Positions 10,575-22,059 of a DNA stretch of 64,000 nt are shown here, one piece after another. The first letter of the stretch is position 1; each line of letters begins with the position of its first letter. The DNA comes from Adiantum capillus-veneris (lineage: Eukaryota; Streptophyta; Polypodiopsida; Polypodiales; Pteridaceae): NCBI GenBank assembly GCA_014529385.2, contig CM043944.1, positions 173,354,740-173,418,739 of the forward strand. The letters run 5' to 3'. The notes below the pieces were generated by a model. It did not search any database. It was not told the origin of the DNA and saw only the letters and a program-made list of their open reading frames with translations. The translations under genes were made by a program, and so were the position numbers.

Positions 10575-11190
10575 CAAGTGACAACGGAGATGTATGCTTT
10601 ATGTGGTTTTTAAGACCAAAAGGGTTCCATGTTGGTCTAGACAGGGTGGCTGGTGAAGGAGGATCAAGGTGCTGGTTTTTGGCCTGGATATGTAGAGCTT
10701 GAAGTGCTGAGTCAACTGGTCCAAACGGCTCGTCAAACGGAGCCAAATGTCCAAGATACTGAGCTTTGAAGTTAGAGGTGTTTGCAGATCTAAGATAGGA
10801 AGGGTAGGTGATGCCAAGTAGTCCAAGCTAGGTTGGAGCTATGGTCGTGTAGTGCTTGATTTATGGAGCCTTTTGGTCTTTTCAGATCGGCGATCTGAGT
10901 CCCGGATGTCAAGATATTAGCAGTTGAAGTTTTACCACGGGCCGGGTTTGTGCCAGTTTACCCGCTTTGGGAAGTGTGCCATCATAGGTTTTTCGAAGCT
11001 TGAACAATGCGGTGGGATCGGAACAGTCTGAGGCCGGCTAGCAAGGCTTTCATGGAGATTTTGCGCCTTGAGAACTTGAGCACTAGGCAGTAAATGGTGG
11101 AGCACTAAAACAGGGAAGAAAAGTCGATTTTCTTTTAAATATTTCCTAAGGGTTAATGGGGGGCCTTGGTGTCAAGCTCACAAGGAGCCA
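10575..11190 (+). repeat. dispersed repeat, copy 2
   Basis: Same order of blocks as the copy at 7641-8440 (see that entry), starting GTATGCTTTATGTGGTTTT and ending near CCACGTGGCATGC. Strongly diverged. The A/G-rich segment at 11640-11720 may further match 9240-9390. Confidence 0.55.
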
Positions 11191-12985
11191 CCACGTGGCA
11201 TGCAAGTGAACCCACATGAGGTATCACATGGTAGAGGTGGAGGGTATAAGGGCAAGAGGGGCGCACCACATGGGGTATCACTTGAGGCGAGCTATTGGAG
11301 CTCCATGGGCTATGGCAACCACTCTAGGTGGCACTGCGGGGGCGTTTGTTGGCGTCCACTGGCTGCCATGGGTGGCGCGCCCTCGCTGTTGCATAAGATG
11401 ATGTGGAACTCCGCATGTTGGGTGTTCTTGAGTGCCTAAAACGGCGCAAAAACGTTTGATTGAGGGGTTCCCAAGGGGGCAATATTGGCGCCGCAAGTGT
11501 TCCCTGGGCTCTTAAGGGTGTGCTCATGTGGAATCTTAGTGTCGAAGGCAAGGACGAATGTGGCGGGCCCTCACATTCAAAGTGGTGGTAAAAAAAAGCA
11601 AAGAATGGTCAAAAATAGAAGGGGTTTGTGCCCACTCCCAAGGGGCCAATTTTTTGCATGAGGGGGAAGAGTTTTTTTGGAAAGGGGCTAGAGAAGAAGA
11701 GGAGGAGCTCTCAAGGCAAAAGGGGGGCTTCCTTGGAGAGAAGACGGAGGCCAAGAAGAAGCCTTTGGAGGAGTATTTTGCTCAAGCTCAGGTGAGCTTT
11801 GGAGAAAGAAGATCGGCGTCAACGAGGGTTCTGTGAGCTGAAGTTTTTTCCGTGCTCTCAAATGAGGAGAGTCACACAACAAGAACCATCACTCCACCCA
11901 CCTTGAACCCATAACTTCCAATTCATATAGGAGGACCGACATAGGAATGGGGAGACATGTCAAAAGACATGGCAAAGCATAGACAAAGTTCACATATATT
12001 ACCACGCTTTACAATCGGCTTAAACCTTGTTGTGCTTTATTGTAGCTGAATTTTTCTAGAAGATTCTAAGTAATGCCTAAAAAGTAAGTAAAGGAGGATG
12101 GGAGGGGGATCAAGACCAGTAAAGGCCAAATTAACCCCATACTGTTGTATATACTCCTTACAAAAGTTTTTCGCGCTTTGTGTCTAACAAACTGGTCAAC
12201 CTTGGTCAAAATTGAGAGAAAAGCACAAAAATAAACCAAGGATGTCTTAACATACGTTGTATATAGCAAGAAGCTTATTTTCTTAAATTCAAAAATAAAT
12301 TTATCTAATTTTGAGTAATTTTTGGATTGATTTTGGGTTAATTTAGCTCAATTTTGAGAACTTTTACCATTTTTTAGTACTTGTACCGTGGTAGTTGCCA
12401 CCTGGCACTAAAACAGGAACACTTCATACCCAAAGGTTGTACATCATGAGAGGGTTCTAGTGAGGCCATGATCACCTTATTTGGATATATAAAACCTAAA
12501 ACAAACAAGAAAAGTTCCCAGGATCTCAGAAACTGCCATCACACAGAGAACGTGACCAAATTATAGATGCATGGCCAAAACAAGACTTCCTTGGCATGGG
12601 GAACCTAGCCATACCAAACTTGTGCAATTTTGCCCCCATTGACAGCTATCATGGTTTATTCCACAAAAATCAGAGCAGGCAAAATTTGGCATCAAAAGTT
12701 TCCACAGGCCAAGAGGGTTCCAATGATACCTCATTTGCTCAATTTGGACCAATAAGGAATTCCCACTCAAAGAATTATAGGTTTCAGAGTCTGAGAAGAA
12801 AAAAAAAAAGCAAAAGTAGGTCAAACTTGTGTAAAAGCCTCGATTTTTTGGACCATAGGCTCAATCTAACCATAAAAAACAAATTACCAAATGGAATTGG
12901 GGAAAAAATTGGCTGAAATTCAAGTTATCACAGAAAGTGCAATTTCAATGCGTTTTTTTAAATAAAAATTTTGGACAAAGTTTAC
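11191..12985. other. no recognisable gene
   Basis: Repeat-like sequence without domains. The frame at 11558-11836 (plus) is rich in Glu and Lys and low in complexity; I do not consider it a gene. Confidence 0.4.
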
Positions 12986-13069
12986 AACCAAGCCCTCAAG
13001 AAACACATAAATGACCATAGGAACATAAATCAACCAAGCCCTCAAGAAACACATAAATGACCATAGGAG
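12986..13069. repeat. 45-bp tandem duplication
   Basis: CAACCAAGCCCTCAAGAAAC continuing to ATGACCATAGG occurs twice with a 45-bp period and essentially no divergence. Confidence 0.85.
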
Positions 13070-13799
13070 GCTACATGGAAGGGTTGAACCCAACTGCCAA
13101 ACCATAACTAGGGCTTGCTTAACAAACTAGATTCCCGATAGGTACCACGATTGCTGCCAGATGACTAGGAAATTGCACTTGAGCTAGGTATGTTGACAAA
13201 CTATAGCATGTTGCTAGTCTAGAGAACCCAATTGAAGAGTAGAATGCAAAAATGAGCTCATAAAGCATGTCAAAAAGTCAAAAATTCCAACTCAACCCTG
13301 GAAGGACCAAGTCAGAAGGGGTCCAGAAACTTTTTGGGTCTAATTTGAAGTTTTACGTGTCCAAACTGATCATGCATAGCATGGATAGGATCAGGGAAAG
13401 GTGAACATACAAAATATGAGAAGAAATGACATATTTGGCACATATGACATATACAACGATATCTGCCACTGGTCAAAATTTGGGATTGGGGGTTGACCAT
13501 GATGAAGTACATCTCAATGGGATTCTAATGACACCTCACATGTCAAAATTGGACACTTTGAGCTCAAGATATTGACCAAACTAACTTTCAAGAGCATTAA
13601 CTGCACAAATGCTGACATTTGATGATTAACCAACTAAAAAAATTGGATTTTTGTCATTTGTTTTCCACAGGTTTAGATACTCCCAAGAAAATGCAAAACT
13701 GAAGCGTCTACAAGCTCGAAGAAAAGGATAGCTACCAAGTCGACATGGACCACATCATGGGGTCCAGAGCTTGTTATGTCAACGAGGCCATTCAAACTC

Positions 13800-14148
13800 A
13801 GCATGGCCTTAGGGTTTTCATTTTGTATGGAAGGATGAACAAGAAAAGAAGTGGGAGGCACCACAGATGCCCAAAGACTTTAACACCATTGCGTACACAC
13901 CTCAAAATGCCGACAAAGCTATATCAAGGCTAGGAATTTAAGATTTCCTCTTTGAACCAATTGTATGAGCCGATTATAGAAGAGCCCATGAGTTGATCAC
14001 CACTCTACAGAAGGTGGATGAAGGAAGGATGACGACAACCCTTACAAAGGATGACGGAGAGAAGATCACCGTAGAAGTCATCCCAAATTCCATAGCAAAA
14101 ATCACAAAATTGCCAAGGGGAGAGTAAATTAAGCCTCAAGGCTATGCC
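13800..14148 (+). pseudogene. degraded ORF, left part (host of copia B)
   Basis: A plus-strand frame with few stops reads WEAPQMPKDFNTIAYTPQ, then RRAHELITTLQKVDEG, then KITVEVIPNSIAKITKLP. It stops exactly at the 5' LTR of copia B and resumes 43 kb away at 57486. The layout (helix-rich segment, then VEV.PNSI..I..LP) recalls the plant transposon-associated Transposase_32-type region of retroelement proteins, but this is a weak resemblance. In-frame TAG/TAA codons show it is dead. Confidence 0.4.
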
Positions 14149-14359
14149 TATTACCATATACATGTGGTAGTGATGTGTGTGAACACACTAGGACCACCGA
14201 GGCATTTTTTCCCTCTTTAGGAGGTTTTTTTCCCCCGTACGCCCATCACTCTAGGGCATCTATGTTTCCACACTAAGTAACACACTCTCTATTGTGTGCC
14301 TTGAGCTTCCTTCATCTTCTCCAAGCTCTGTGTGGTTCTCTGCAACCCTAATTTCAACA
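14149..14359 (+). repeat. 5' LTR of copia B
   Basis: Begins TATTACCATATACATGTGG (TG start mutated to TA) and ends ATTTCAACA. It is about 15 bp shorter than the 226-bp LTRs of the family because of small deletions. Confidence 0.92.
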
Positions 14360-14376
14360 GTTGGTATTAGAGCAGG
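14360..14376 (+). other. primer-binding site of copia B
   Basis: TTGGTATTAGAGCAGG directly after the LTR matches the plant initiator-methionine tRNA 3' end complement TGGTATCAGAGC with one C-to-T change. Confidence 0.85.
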
Positions 14377-14465
14377 TTGCATCCTCCCGAGCTTAGTCGC
14401 CAGCAGCTCTAGCACACGCATGCTCACTTTTTTTTTAATTTTTGTGAGCTTTGGAAAGCGTTCAT

Positions 14466-14617
14466 TGTAAGACAGGGGTGACTAGAGCTTTAGAGTCCAC
14501 CACCCACCACCCTTTATATAGGCATGCCCTTGGCCCTTTGCCCTAGTTGGACTCCCCGTTCCACACCGCCTAGCCCGGCCCTGCCTTGTCTAGTCCGGCC
14601 TTGCCGGTGTCCTGACA
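14466..14617 (-). repeat. 3' LTR of chromovirus D
   Basis: 152 bp with a TATATA box segment (CCCTTTATATAGGCATG, about 14511-14526). Paired with 19234-19375. Confidence 0.9.
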
Positions 14618-14639
14618 TTACTCCCCCCTTAAGAAGAGT

Positions 14640-15660
14640 TTTCGTCCTCGAAAACAAAAGTGGGAAACTTCTTCTTAAGAACACTAATGTTTTCCCAAGT
14701 GGCACCTTCTTCAAATTGGTCTTCCACTTGCTTAAGGCTTGTTGTCGTACATGATGATGTGTACGCAAATCATGATAATCAAGAACACGTTCAGGTTCGT
14801 GCGGTAAGGTAGGAGGTTCAATGTAATCAACCAACACCTGTTGGTCAATGACATTGTCATCCCCATGTAACCGCTTTCGTAGACGGCTTACATGAAACAT
14901 CGGATGAATGCGAAAATGTGAAGGTAGTAATAGTTTGTAGGCACGATCACCTACTCGCTTGAGTATGTTTAAAGGCCCACAATATCGGGGAGATAATTTA
15001 GGATTCGGTCCAGTTTTCAGACTTTCTGAATGTTCTGGCACACGGAAAAATACTTCCTCCCCTTCTTCGAAGGTAACTTGCAGACGTTTCTCATCAGCGT
15101 CTTTCTTATACCGATCCTGTGCTTGCCGGACATTCTGACGAGCAAGTTTCAGCATATCCATGTGGTCTTGGAGAAAATCCTTAACCTGTTGGAGTTTTTT
15201 GGTTGCCAACCCCACCGTAACTGGTGACCTAGGTTGAAACCCGTACATGAGCATGAAAGGACTAAAACCTGTTATGACATGCTTAGCACTGTTGTAGGCA
15301 AACTCGAGAATAGGTAAGTATTCTTCCCAGTCTGACTTTTTTTTGCTGACGTATGCTCTTAGAATATTCTCTAGCACCTAGTTAATCCGTTCCGTTTGAC
15401 CATCCGTTTCTGGATGATCAACTGTACTGAGGTTTAGTTGTGTACCCAATCATTTAAATACAACTCTCCAAAAGTAACTGTTAAACTTGGGATCACGGTC
15501 ACTAACAATGTTACTTGGCAACCCATACAATTTGTATAGATTGTCTACAAATAACTTGGCTAGGGCTGGCGTCTTAACCGTTGATTTGGTTGGAATAAAC
15601 TTACATAGTTTAGTCAACCTGTCTACGACCACCCATACTGAGTCATGACCTCATATAGTG
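14640..15660 (-). pseudogene. integrase C-terminus and chromodomain of D
   Basis: Minus-strand frames give the integrase core end (VVDRLTKLCKFIPTKS, then SDRDPKF) at 15450-15632, after an interruption the segment DWEEYLPILEFAYNSA...GFSPFMLMYG, and the C-terminal FHVSRLRKRLHGDDN followed by a degenerate chromodomain-like end (PHEPERVLDYHDL...ALSKWK). Element E keeps a better chromodomain tail (IKWKDRPEKGATW), which supports the chromovirus assignment. A stop near 15378 and a frameshift after SKWK break it. Confidence 0.85.
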
Positions 15661-15699
15661 GTCGGTAAACCTACAATAAAATCCATAGAGATACTTTCC

Positions 15700-17620
15700 C
15701 ATTTTCCATTGGGAATCTCCAAAGGATGTAAGAGTCCTCCTGCTTTCAGGCGTTCTGCCTTGTTAACTTGACATTTTTGGCAGTGCAAGACATAAGCTTG
15801 AACAAAGCCATGTATACCTGGCTAGTAAAACTGTCGTCGTACGAAAGCATAAGTTTTTCTAATCCCCAGGTGCCTTGCACTTGGACTATCATGACATTCA
15901 TAAAGAATTTGGCACCAAATGTCCGTGTCTGTCGGTACACAAACTCTCCCCTTGTGAAGTAGGTACCCATTGTCGATGGTAAAATGCTTCCATCGTTGTA
16001 GTTCATCACTTGATAAAGGAGAACTAGGTGTGGAGGTTAACTATACACTACCGTCATTGGAGTGAGAAGGATCCCTCTTTTGAACATGGCTCCACACTTT
16101 GGAATATGCTATTTGCCCTTGAGAGAATCTAAAAAGTCACTACGAAGTTCCGTGAAGAAGAGCGAATTGATCTTTGGCATTCGACTTAGAGTGTCTGCCA
16201 CTACATTGTGATCGGCCTTTGCGATACCTTATCTTGGCGTCATATTCCTGAAGGATCTCGGCCCACCTGGCTTTTCGACCCTTTAAAACTGTTTGTTGTG
16301 TAAACTATTTGATGCTTTCATGGTCAAACACAATCTCAAACTGAGCACCATATAGATAATGCCGCCATGTTTTTAAGGCAGACACTATTGCATAGAGTTT
16401 GCGTTCCTAAGCAGAATAGTTCTGTTGAGCTGCATCAAGCTTCTTACTTTCAAATGCAATCGGCCGTCCGTCTTGTAACAGGACTGCTCCAGTAGCACGA
16501 TCACTGGCATCTGTTTCCAAAACGAATGGTTTCAAAGGATCTACAATAGCCAGTATAGGAGCTGTTGCTAATGTATCCTTGAGTGTATCGAAACTGTGTT
16601 GTTGAGCGGATCCCCACTGAAAAGCTTTTCCTTTGCCTTTTAGTTGATCCGTCGTAGGAACAGCAATTTGAGCATAGTTTCTAACGAACCTTCGGTAAAA
16701 ACCTGCACACCCTAAAAATATATGTAATTCTTCGAGATTTTTAGGAGGAGTCCATTTCCTGATGGTATCCACTTTGGATTGATCCATGTATAGGCTGCGA
16801 GCTGAAATAACATGCCCTAAATAATGAATTTCATCTTTTAGAAATTCACATTTAGATTCCTTGGCATATAACTTGTTTGTACGTCAACTCAAACACCTGC
16901 CTGAGATGTTGTAAGTGTCTTCTTCAGAAGCACCATAAACTAGGATGTCATTGATGAAAACAATGACAACTTTGCCCAAATATGGCTTCAAGACACTATC
17001 CATAGCTGTCATGAATGTTGCGGATGCATCGGTTAACCCAAAAGGCATCACCAAAAACTCGTAGTGTCCAAACCGTGTTCGGAATGCAGTCTTAGGTATA
17101 TCGGCAAGCCGAATACGGACTTGGTGATATCCTGACCGCAAGTCGATTTCTGTGAAAATGCGAGCATGAGTTAGCTTATCAAATAACTCATCTACCCTTG
17201 GCAATGGGTATTTGTTCTTAAATGTAACCGCATTTAAGCCCCGGTAGTCTACGCACATGTGCATACTACTGTCCTTTTTATTCACTAAAAGGATAGGCGA
17301 AGCCCATGGTGAAGAACTGGGTTGTATAAAACCTCTGCTAAGGTAGTCAGCAAGCTAACGTTCCACCTCAGCAGCCTTTGTAACCTGAAAATCCAAACAA
17401 GGAGAGTACCCTTGTACTTCCAATGGAACAGCTCGACATTGAGTATCCCATATTTCAGTATCATGTCCATTCATCATTGCTACCTTGTAGCGGTGGATAC
17501 TCGGAGTTTGAGGCAGTTTGAGCTTTTTCACCAATCCGTAATTGATGAAATTGTGAGTAGCATCGTCATCTACCAAGATACGCACCTTGTGCCCTTGCAG
17601 ATATCCGTGCATACGTACTA
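15700..17620 (-). pseudogene. protease, reverse transcriptase and RNase H of D
   Basis: The protease-like segment at 17355-17612 contains ILVDDDATHNFI, where family members have D-S/T-G-A. RT at 16884-17285 carries [22 protein letters not shown] and [12 protein letters not shown]: the second catalytic Asp of F-x-D-D is Asn. RNase H at 16407-16787 has LETDASDRATGAVLLQ. The integrase zinc finger region is at about 15746-16009. Several stops separate the frames; it cannot make a working Pol. Confidence 0.88.
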
Positions 17621-17799
17621 ACTCATGTGGTCCAAAGGTTTGTTGTCACATGGAGGCTGTGAGACAGCATTGTGTGTGTTACTTCCATTGTGGAGAATTT
17701 TGAGGAAGACTCAAAAGGCAGTAGTCGCACCATGTGCACTGCTTTCTCCTTCCCCTGAGCAGCAGATTTCCCCTTGGGACAATCCTTTTTGCCATGACC

Positions 17800-18529
17800 T
17801 CTTCCTAAACATTGAAAACATAACTTTTCTTTGTTGGCTTTATCAAAATCCTCGGGAGAGAGAGACCCCTAGACCCCTTGGGTTTTTTAGATGCATCTGA
17901 ATTAGCAACTAGAAATTTTCTTTTATTGTGCTCGTATTGAGTGTGTGTATTATTATGTATACTAGTAGGCACGTTACTATTATGTGTTTTCTTCTCATCA
18001 GGGTCATCATGAATATGTGCTTTCACTATGGCTTCCTCAAGTGTTTTAGGGTCTTGGGTCTTGACATACTTCTTAAGCGCGGGATCAGACCTCGTATGAA
18101 CCCTTGTACTTGTTGAAAGGTATCCAAACCTTCCAACTTGAGAATAACGTCCCGATAGTGAGAGATATATTCAAGGAGTGATGGGTATTGGCGTATGGAA
18201 CATGTGTCCCAAGCCGTCCAATTCCGATCGGCCTCGTTTGTAGGAAAAAATTCCTTGCTGAATATTGCTTCAATGGCTGCACAACTCCATGATATGATGT
18301 TCTTCTCCTTGAGAGACATCCACCATTTGTAGGCCTTTCCTTCTAGAGTTAAGATTGTATGCAAAGATCTGACTGCATCCGGAGTATGCCGTAAGGCGTG
18401 AATTCCATCCCACTTGCTGAGAAAGATATTCACTGTATCCTTATTGCGGTCTCGGTCTTCTCCCTTAAAGACTGGTGGTTTAAAGTTCTTTAACAAGTCA
18501 TCCACCTCTTTGGCAGTGAGAGTATGCAA
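17800..18529 (-). pseudogene. gag of chromovirus D
   Basis: The frame at 18026-18529 contains the retrotransposon gag core: FKGEDRDR, LSKWDGIHALR, WWMSLKEKN, F...FFPTNEADRNW, RQYPSLLEYISHYRDVILKL, QGFIRGLIPRLR. A continuation at 17805-18026 is Asn/His-rich and ends at the expected place of the knuckle. It packages element RNA in intact relatives; here it is interrupted. Confidence 0.85.
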
Positions 18530-19233
18530 TGTATCAGTAGTTGGGCCTTGCCCTTGTGTGCCAACGTGCTGCTTGAAGATGTCGACAAAAATTTGTACTA
18601 CTTGAAACGTAATTGTTCACTTTGAATCGTCGTAGACGACTTAATCCTCCCGAAGGAAGAAGGTGCAATAGATACTTGTTCGAAAATTTCAACTTCGTCA
18701 AATTTTAACCAATTTTTGCAATTTCTGAGCTTTTGACAGTTTGCCAAGAGGTGACGGCTTACCGAAGAAGTTCGTGGCTCCTTACCGACAATCGGTCTCC
18801 AATTCCGTGTACGGGGTGTGTGCCCGGGTGGGCATGCACCCTTGCTTGATTTTTTTTTTTTGAGGAATTTGCCCAAGGCCAAAGGCCTTAGGGCGCTTTG
18901 AGTGTGAAAATAAGCTTTGCCGTCGACTATGGCGACCAACACAGTGCCGCGAGAGCGAGGGAGAGAGAGAGATACTCGCTCGTTGCTTGTCGGGCGTCAC
19001 TACAATGACGAAACCTCCTCCCCTTCGCAACGCGAGTCCGCCAAGCTAGGCCACACACCATATGACGGAGGTCGAGAGTCTCTCCCTCCCCGGCCAAGCG
19101 GCTCTGTACATGCTACGGGATTTCGGCTTCCCCCTTAGTAGGCGGCTCTTCACGCGCTCAAGGAGATGACATGCAAAAAGCCCTCACTGGCTCCACGCCT
19201 TCTTGCCCAAAATAGACCATGCTCTGATACCAA

Positions 19234-19375
19234 TGTAAGACAGGGGTGACTAGAGCCAGAGAGTCCACCACCCAACCACCCTTTATATAGGCATGCCCCT
19301 GGGCCTTTGCCCTAGTTGGACTCCCTGTTCCACACCGCCTAGCCCGCCTTGTCCGGCCTTGCCGATGTCCTGACA
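19234..19375 (-). repeat. 5' LTR of chromovirus D
   Basis: 142 bp, begins TGTAAGACAGGGGTGACTAG, ends GATGTCCTGACA. The adjacent PBS complement lies at 19217-19233 (CATGCTCTGATACCAA). Confidence 0.9.
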
Positions 19376-20043
19376 TTTGTAGGTCGACAAAAATTTTGAG
19401 CAAGCTCATAGAGCTTAGTCTGCTCAGATTTCTGATTCGGGCTCATTTCGGCTTCCGTTTCCACTACAGCAGGTCTGCGTAAGCAATTTTGTCATTTTGT
19501 GCAGAATTTGTTTCAATGCCATATACTGCATAATAGGTCCCATACAGTCTACTGCGGGTTGTGCTATATAGCACGTGTTGGTCTCACTCAGTCTCTCCTC
19601 ATTTCGGGAAGTTTTCACATTAGGTGCAAGCATTTTCCATGGTTGACAACAACACAGATGTGTTCAAGATGTTTGTTGCTGAGGACAAATTGGATGGGGA
19701 CAATTACCCTATGTGGGCTTACATGATGCAACAAGTTCTTATGTCAAAGGGCGTCTGGAATATTGTGCAGGGCATTGATGTATGTCCTGGTTCTGAGGAT
19801 GTAGGCAATGTTGAGGATGTGGTAGGCCTTGCTGCAAGGATTGCTTCTATTAGAGTTGTTTTACCTACGACAGAACAAGCTTCTTAGGATGTAAAGGATG
19901 CACAGGCTCATGTGTTGATTGCGTTGTCTGTGAAGCACACCATTACTCCTCACATTTGTTCAACGAAATCTGCAAAACACGCTTGGGATATTCTAGCATG
20001 TCTTTATGCAAGCCACAACGAGGCTAAAATTGCTTTGCTGCGT
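19376..20043 (+). pseudogene. leader and gag N-terminus of copia B
   Basis: The leader is followed by ATG at 19639 opening MVDNNTDVFKMFVAED, the N-terminus of a copia gag that matches the gag of copia A (start 43103). A TAG replaces the Arg/Trp-region codon in EQAS*DVKDAQ. The frame breaks after NEAKIALLR at 20043, where gypsy G is inserted, and resumes at 48936 with RKELELKIMHEEDDMDTF. Confidence 0.9.
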
Positions 20044-22039
20044 TGTCGAGAAATTTGCGGTCTTGCTAGGAAAGCACCGGGCTTTTGGCTGTGAGAGTTT
20101 GTGAGAGAACTCCAAAAACTATATGAAGGAGTTAAACCATAGGTGCCATGAAGTATAGGGTTTGGAAGGAAGTGCAATCAAAGAAGCTTCATTTTCTCTC
20201 TCTTGTACTCACACATACAAAGAAAGAACACAAAAGAGAATATCAAAACAACACAAAGATGAAAAAATCAATGCTATGGTCATATCATATCATGGGTAAT
20301 ATGAAAGGGTTAATAGATGAGTTAATTGCGTTCAATCTTTGCCGACCAAACAGGCTACGAATTGTTCTTTGAAATTGTAGTTTTGTGCTCACCATAATAT
20401 ATATGTTCTGTTTAGAGATTGTGATTAATTGTGTGTACAAATCCTATTGGTTCATAGCAAGATAACTACACTTACATGAAAAGAAAAGTTATAGTCTATA
20501 AGAGGTAGTATGATGGGATCTGGTGAAAGAAGTATCTCATTGAGCCTTTCTGGGCCAAAGAGAAACACTACACGTTGTTGAAAGTGTATTTTATGGCTAA
20601 TCCATACGTTAATTCTAATAGACCGCACAGAGTGGAAGCGATAGAAATTCTCATCATGTGGATTATTCATCTAGGATAACTCTAGTATGTGCAAAATGTA
20701 GATATGAGAGAAGTGAAGAGATGAAAAGTTTCCCTCCCATGCCCTATTCTTGCCCGTAGGCAATAAGGATACTGCGGGGAGAGATGTACCTATAGCAAGG
20801 AGAACCTAGAATTTGTAGAGAGAATGAATTTCTAAGAGTGAGAGAGATAGGTTTGGTTAAGTAGATGAGATTTGATATATATATGTTGGATTAGAGATGA
20901 AAAGAAAACAAGAAGAAATCAACAAAACATCAATGTAGAACACATCTTACTTGACAAACCCTTCGGCACCATTTTTGATGGAGAGAGAAGAAGAAGGAAG
21001 AATTCAACTTTGATTGATACACCAAGTCCAAGACCTTCTTTGATTAGAGTTGATCTTCAAAGGATAGCTTACAAGGATGGCTAGTCTTTCTCTAGGAGAA
21101 AGTGTAGGCTTAAGCTTCTGTTAATGGCTAAGTACAATTAGGCAACAATCCTCTCACTCACTCATGGATCATCTCATGAATTGCTTGAATGGTTTTCAAG
21201 GAAGAAGAGGTCCCCTTTTGTAGGTGAAGGTAACTCCCAAGGGTTTACACAAGAAGAGAAGAGCCAATGTGAACAAAAATTGGAAAAGTTGGAAATGAGT
21301 TGTCCCTGCATGATGTGGGCAGACCGAGGTCCAGTATTTTGATAATATCTCCTCAACTGTGGCTCCAAATTAAAGAGTAAAAATATGGGCAGGAAATTAA
21401 GCTCATTAGCTATGAATCCCATTTTATATACTTTTTCCAATTCGGATTGGAACCTTGTGTAAAAAAATCATCAGAATAGGGTACAATTTTGGCAGCAAAA
21501 GTCTTCTTGTAGTCCCCTTAGCCTAGACTTTCATTTGATTCCAATGGACACCTCATGCAATATGAAAGCATGACATTGATCCTTGACAAAGTTTTGTAAT
21601 CATGATTGCAATAATGTATTAAAATAAGTGTATTTTTGAAAATCATGCCACCTAGTGTCCCACTAGGATTTGATTCCCTCCTAGTAGCTATTTAAAAATA
21701 AATATAATAAAAATACATAGAATATATATATATTGGAATTTACCCTAGACATAGGATCTAGCTAGGGTGTGAGATGATAATGAGATAGTAGAAATAAAGA
21801 ACCAATGCTTTTTGCCCCAAGTTAAAGAGGCGGAGCTATTGACGTTTTTCCCATAGTATTTTCTGACGGTAACGTAAGAATAGGTTATCCTTGAGATAAA
21901 TAATAGGATGAGATAGAAAGATTATTATTATACTTAGATATTCATATGTACATTGTAGGAAATAAAATTATGTATCTAAAAAGTTGCAAAATAGATCTTG
22001 TAGCATGCGTTCCCACTATGTATGTGTCACAACACGATA
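20044..22039 (-). repeat. 3' LTR of gypsy G (1996 bp)
   Basis: Carries about 510 bp (roughly 20307-20815) that the partner LTR lacks; otherwise collinear with 47450-48935. PPT on the minus strand (TTTAGAGGGGGTGGA) lies directly beside it at 22040-22054. Confidence 0.9.
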
Positions 22040-22059
22040 TCCACCCCCTCTAAACCTGC

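Larger units (their letters stand above)
14466..19375 (-). mobile_element. Ty3/gypsy chromovirus D
   Basis: A short-LTR gypsy element inserted in the leader of copia B. LTRs 14466-14617 and 19234-19375 start TGTAAGACAGGGGTGACTAG and end CCTGACA. The minus-strand order is gag, protease, RT, RNase H, integrase, chromodomain. The PBS (minus TTGGTATCAGAGCATGG) touches the LTR at 19234 and the PPT (AAGGGGGGAGTAA) touches the LTR at 14617. The flanks TTCAT and TTTGT both derive by C-to-T/G-to-A changes from TTCGC, the sequence at this site in copia A, so the original TSD was very likely TTCGC. Inactive. Confidence 0.93.

Noticed and set aside
18598-19138. Frames upstream of chromovirus D gag
   Set aside because: Leader region of the element between PBS and gag; low-complexity, no conserved motif.
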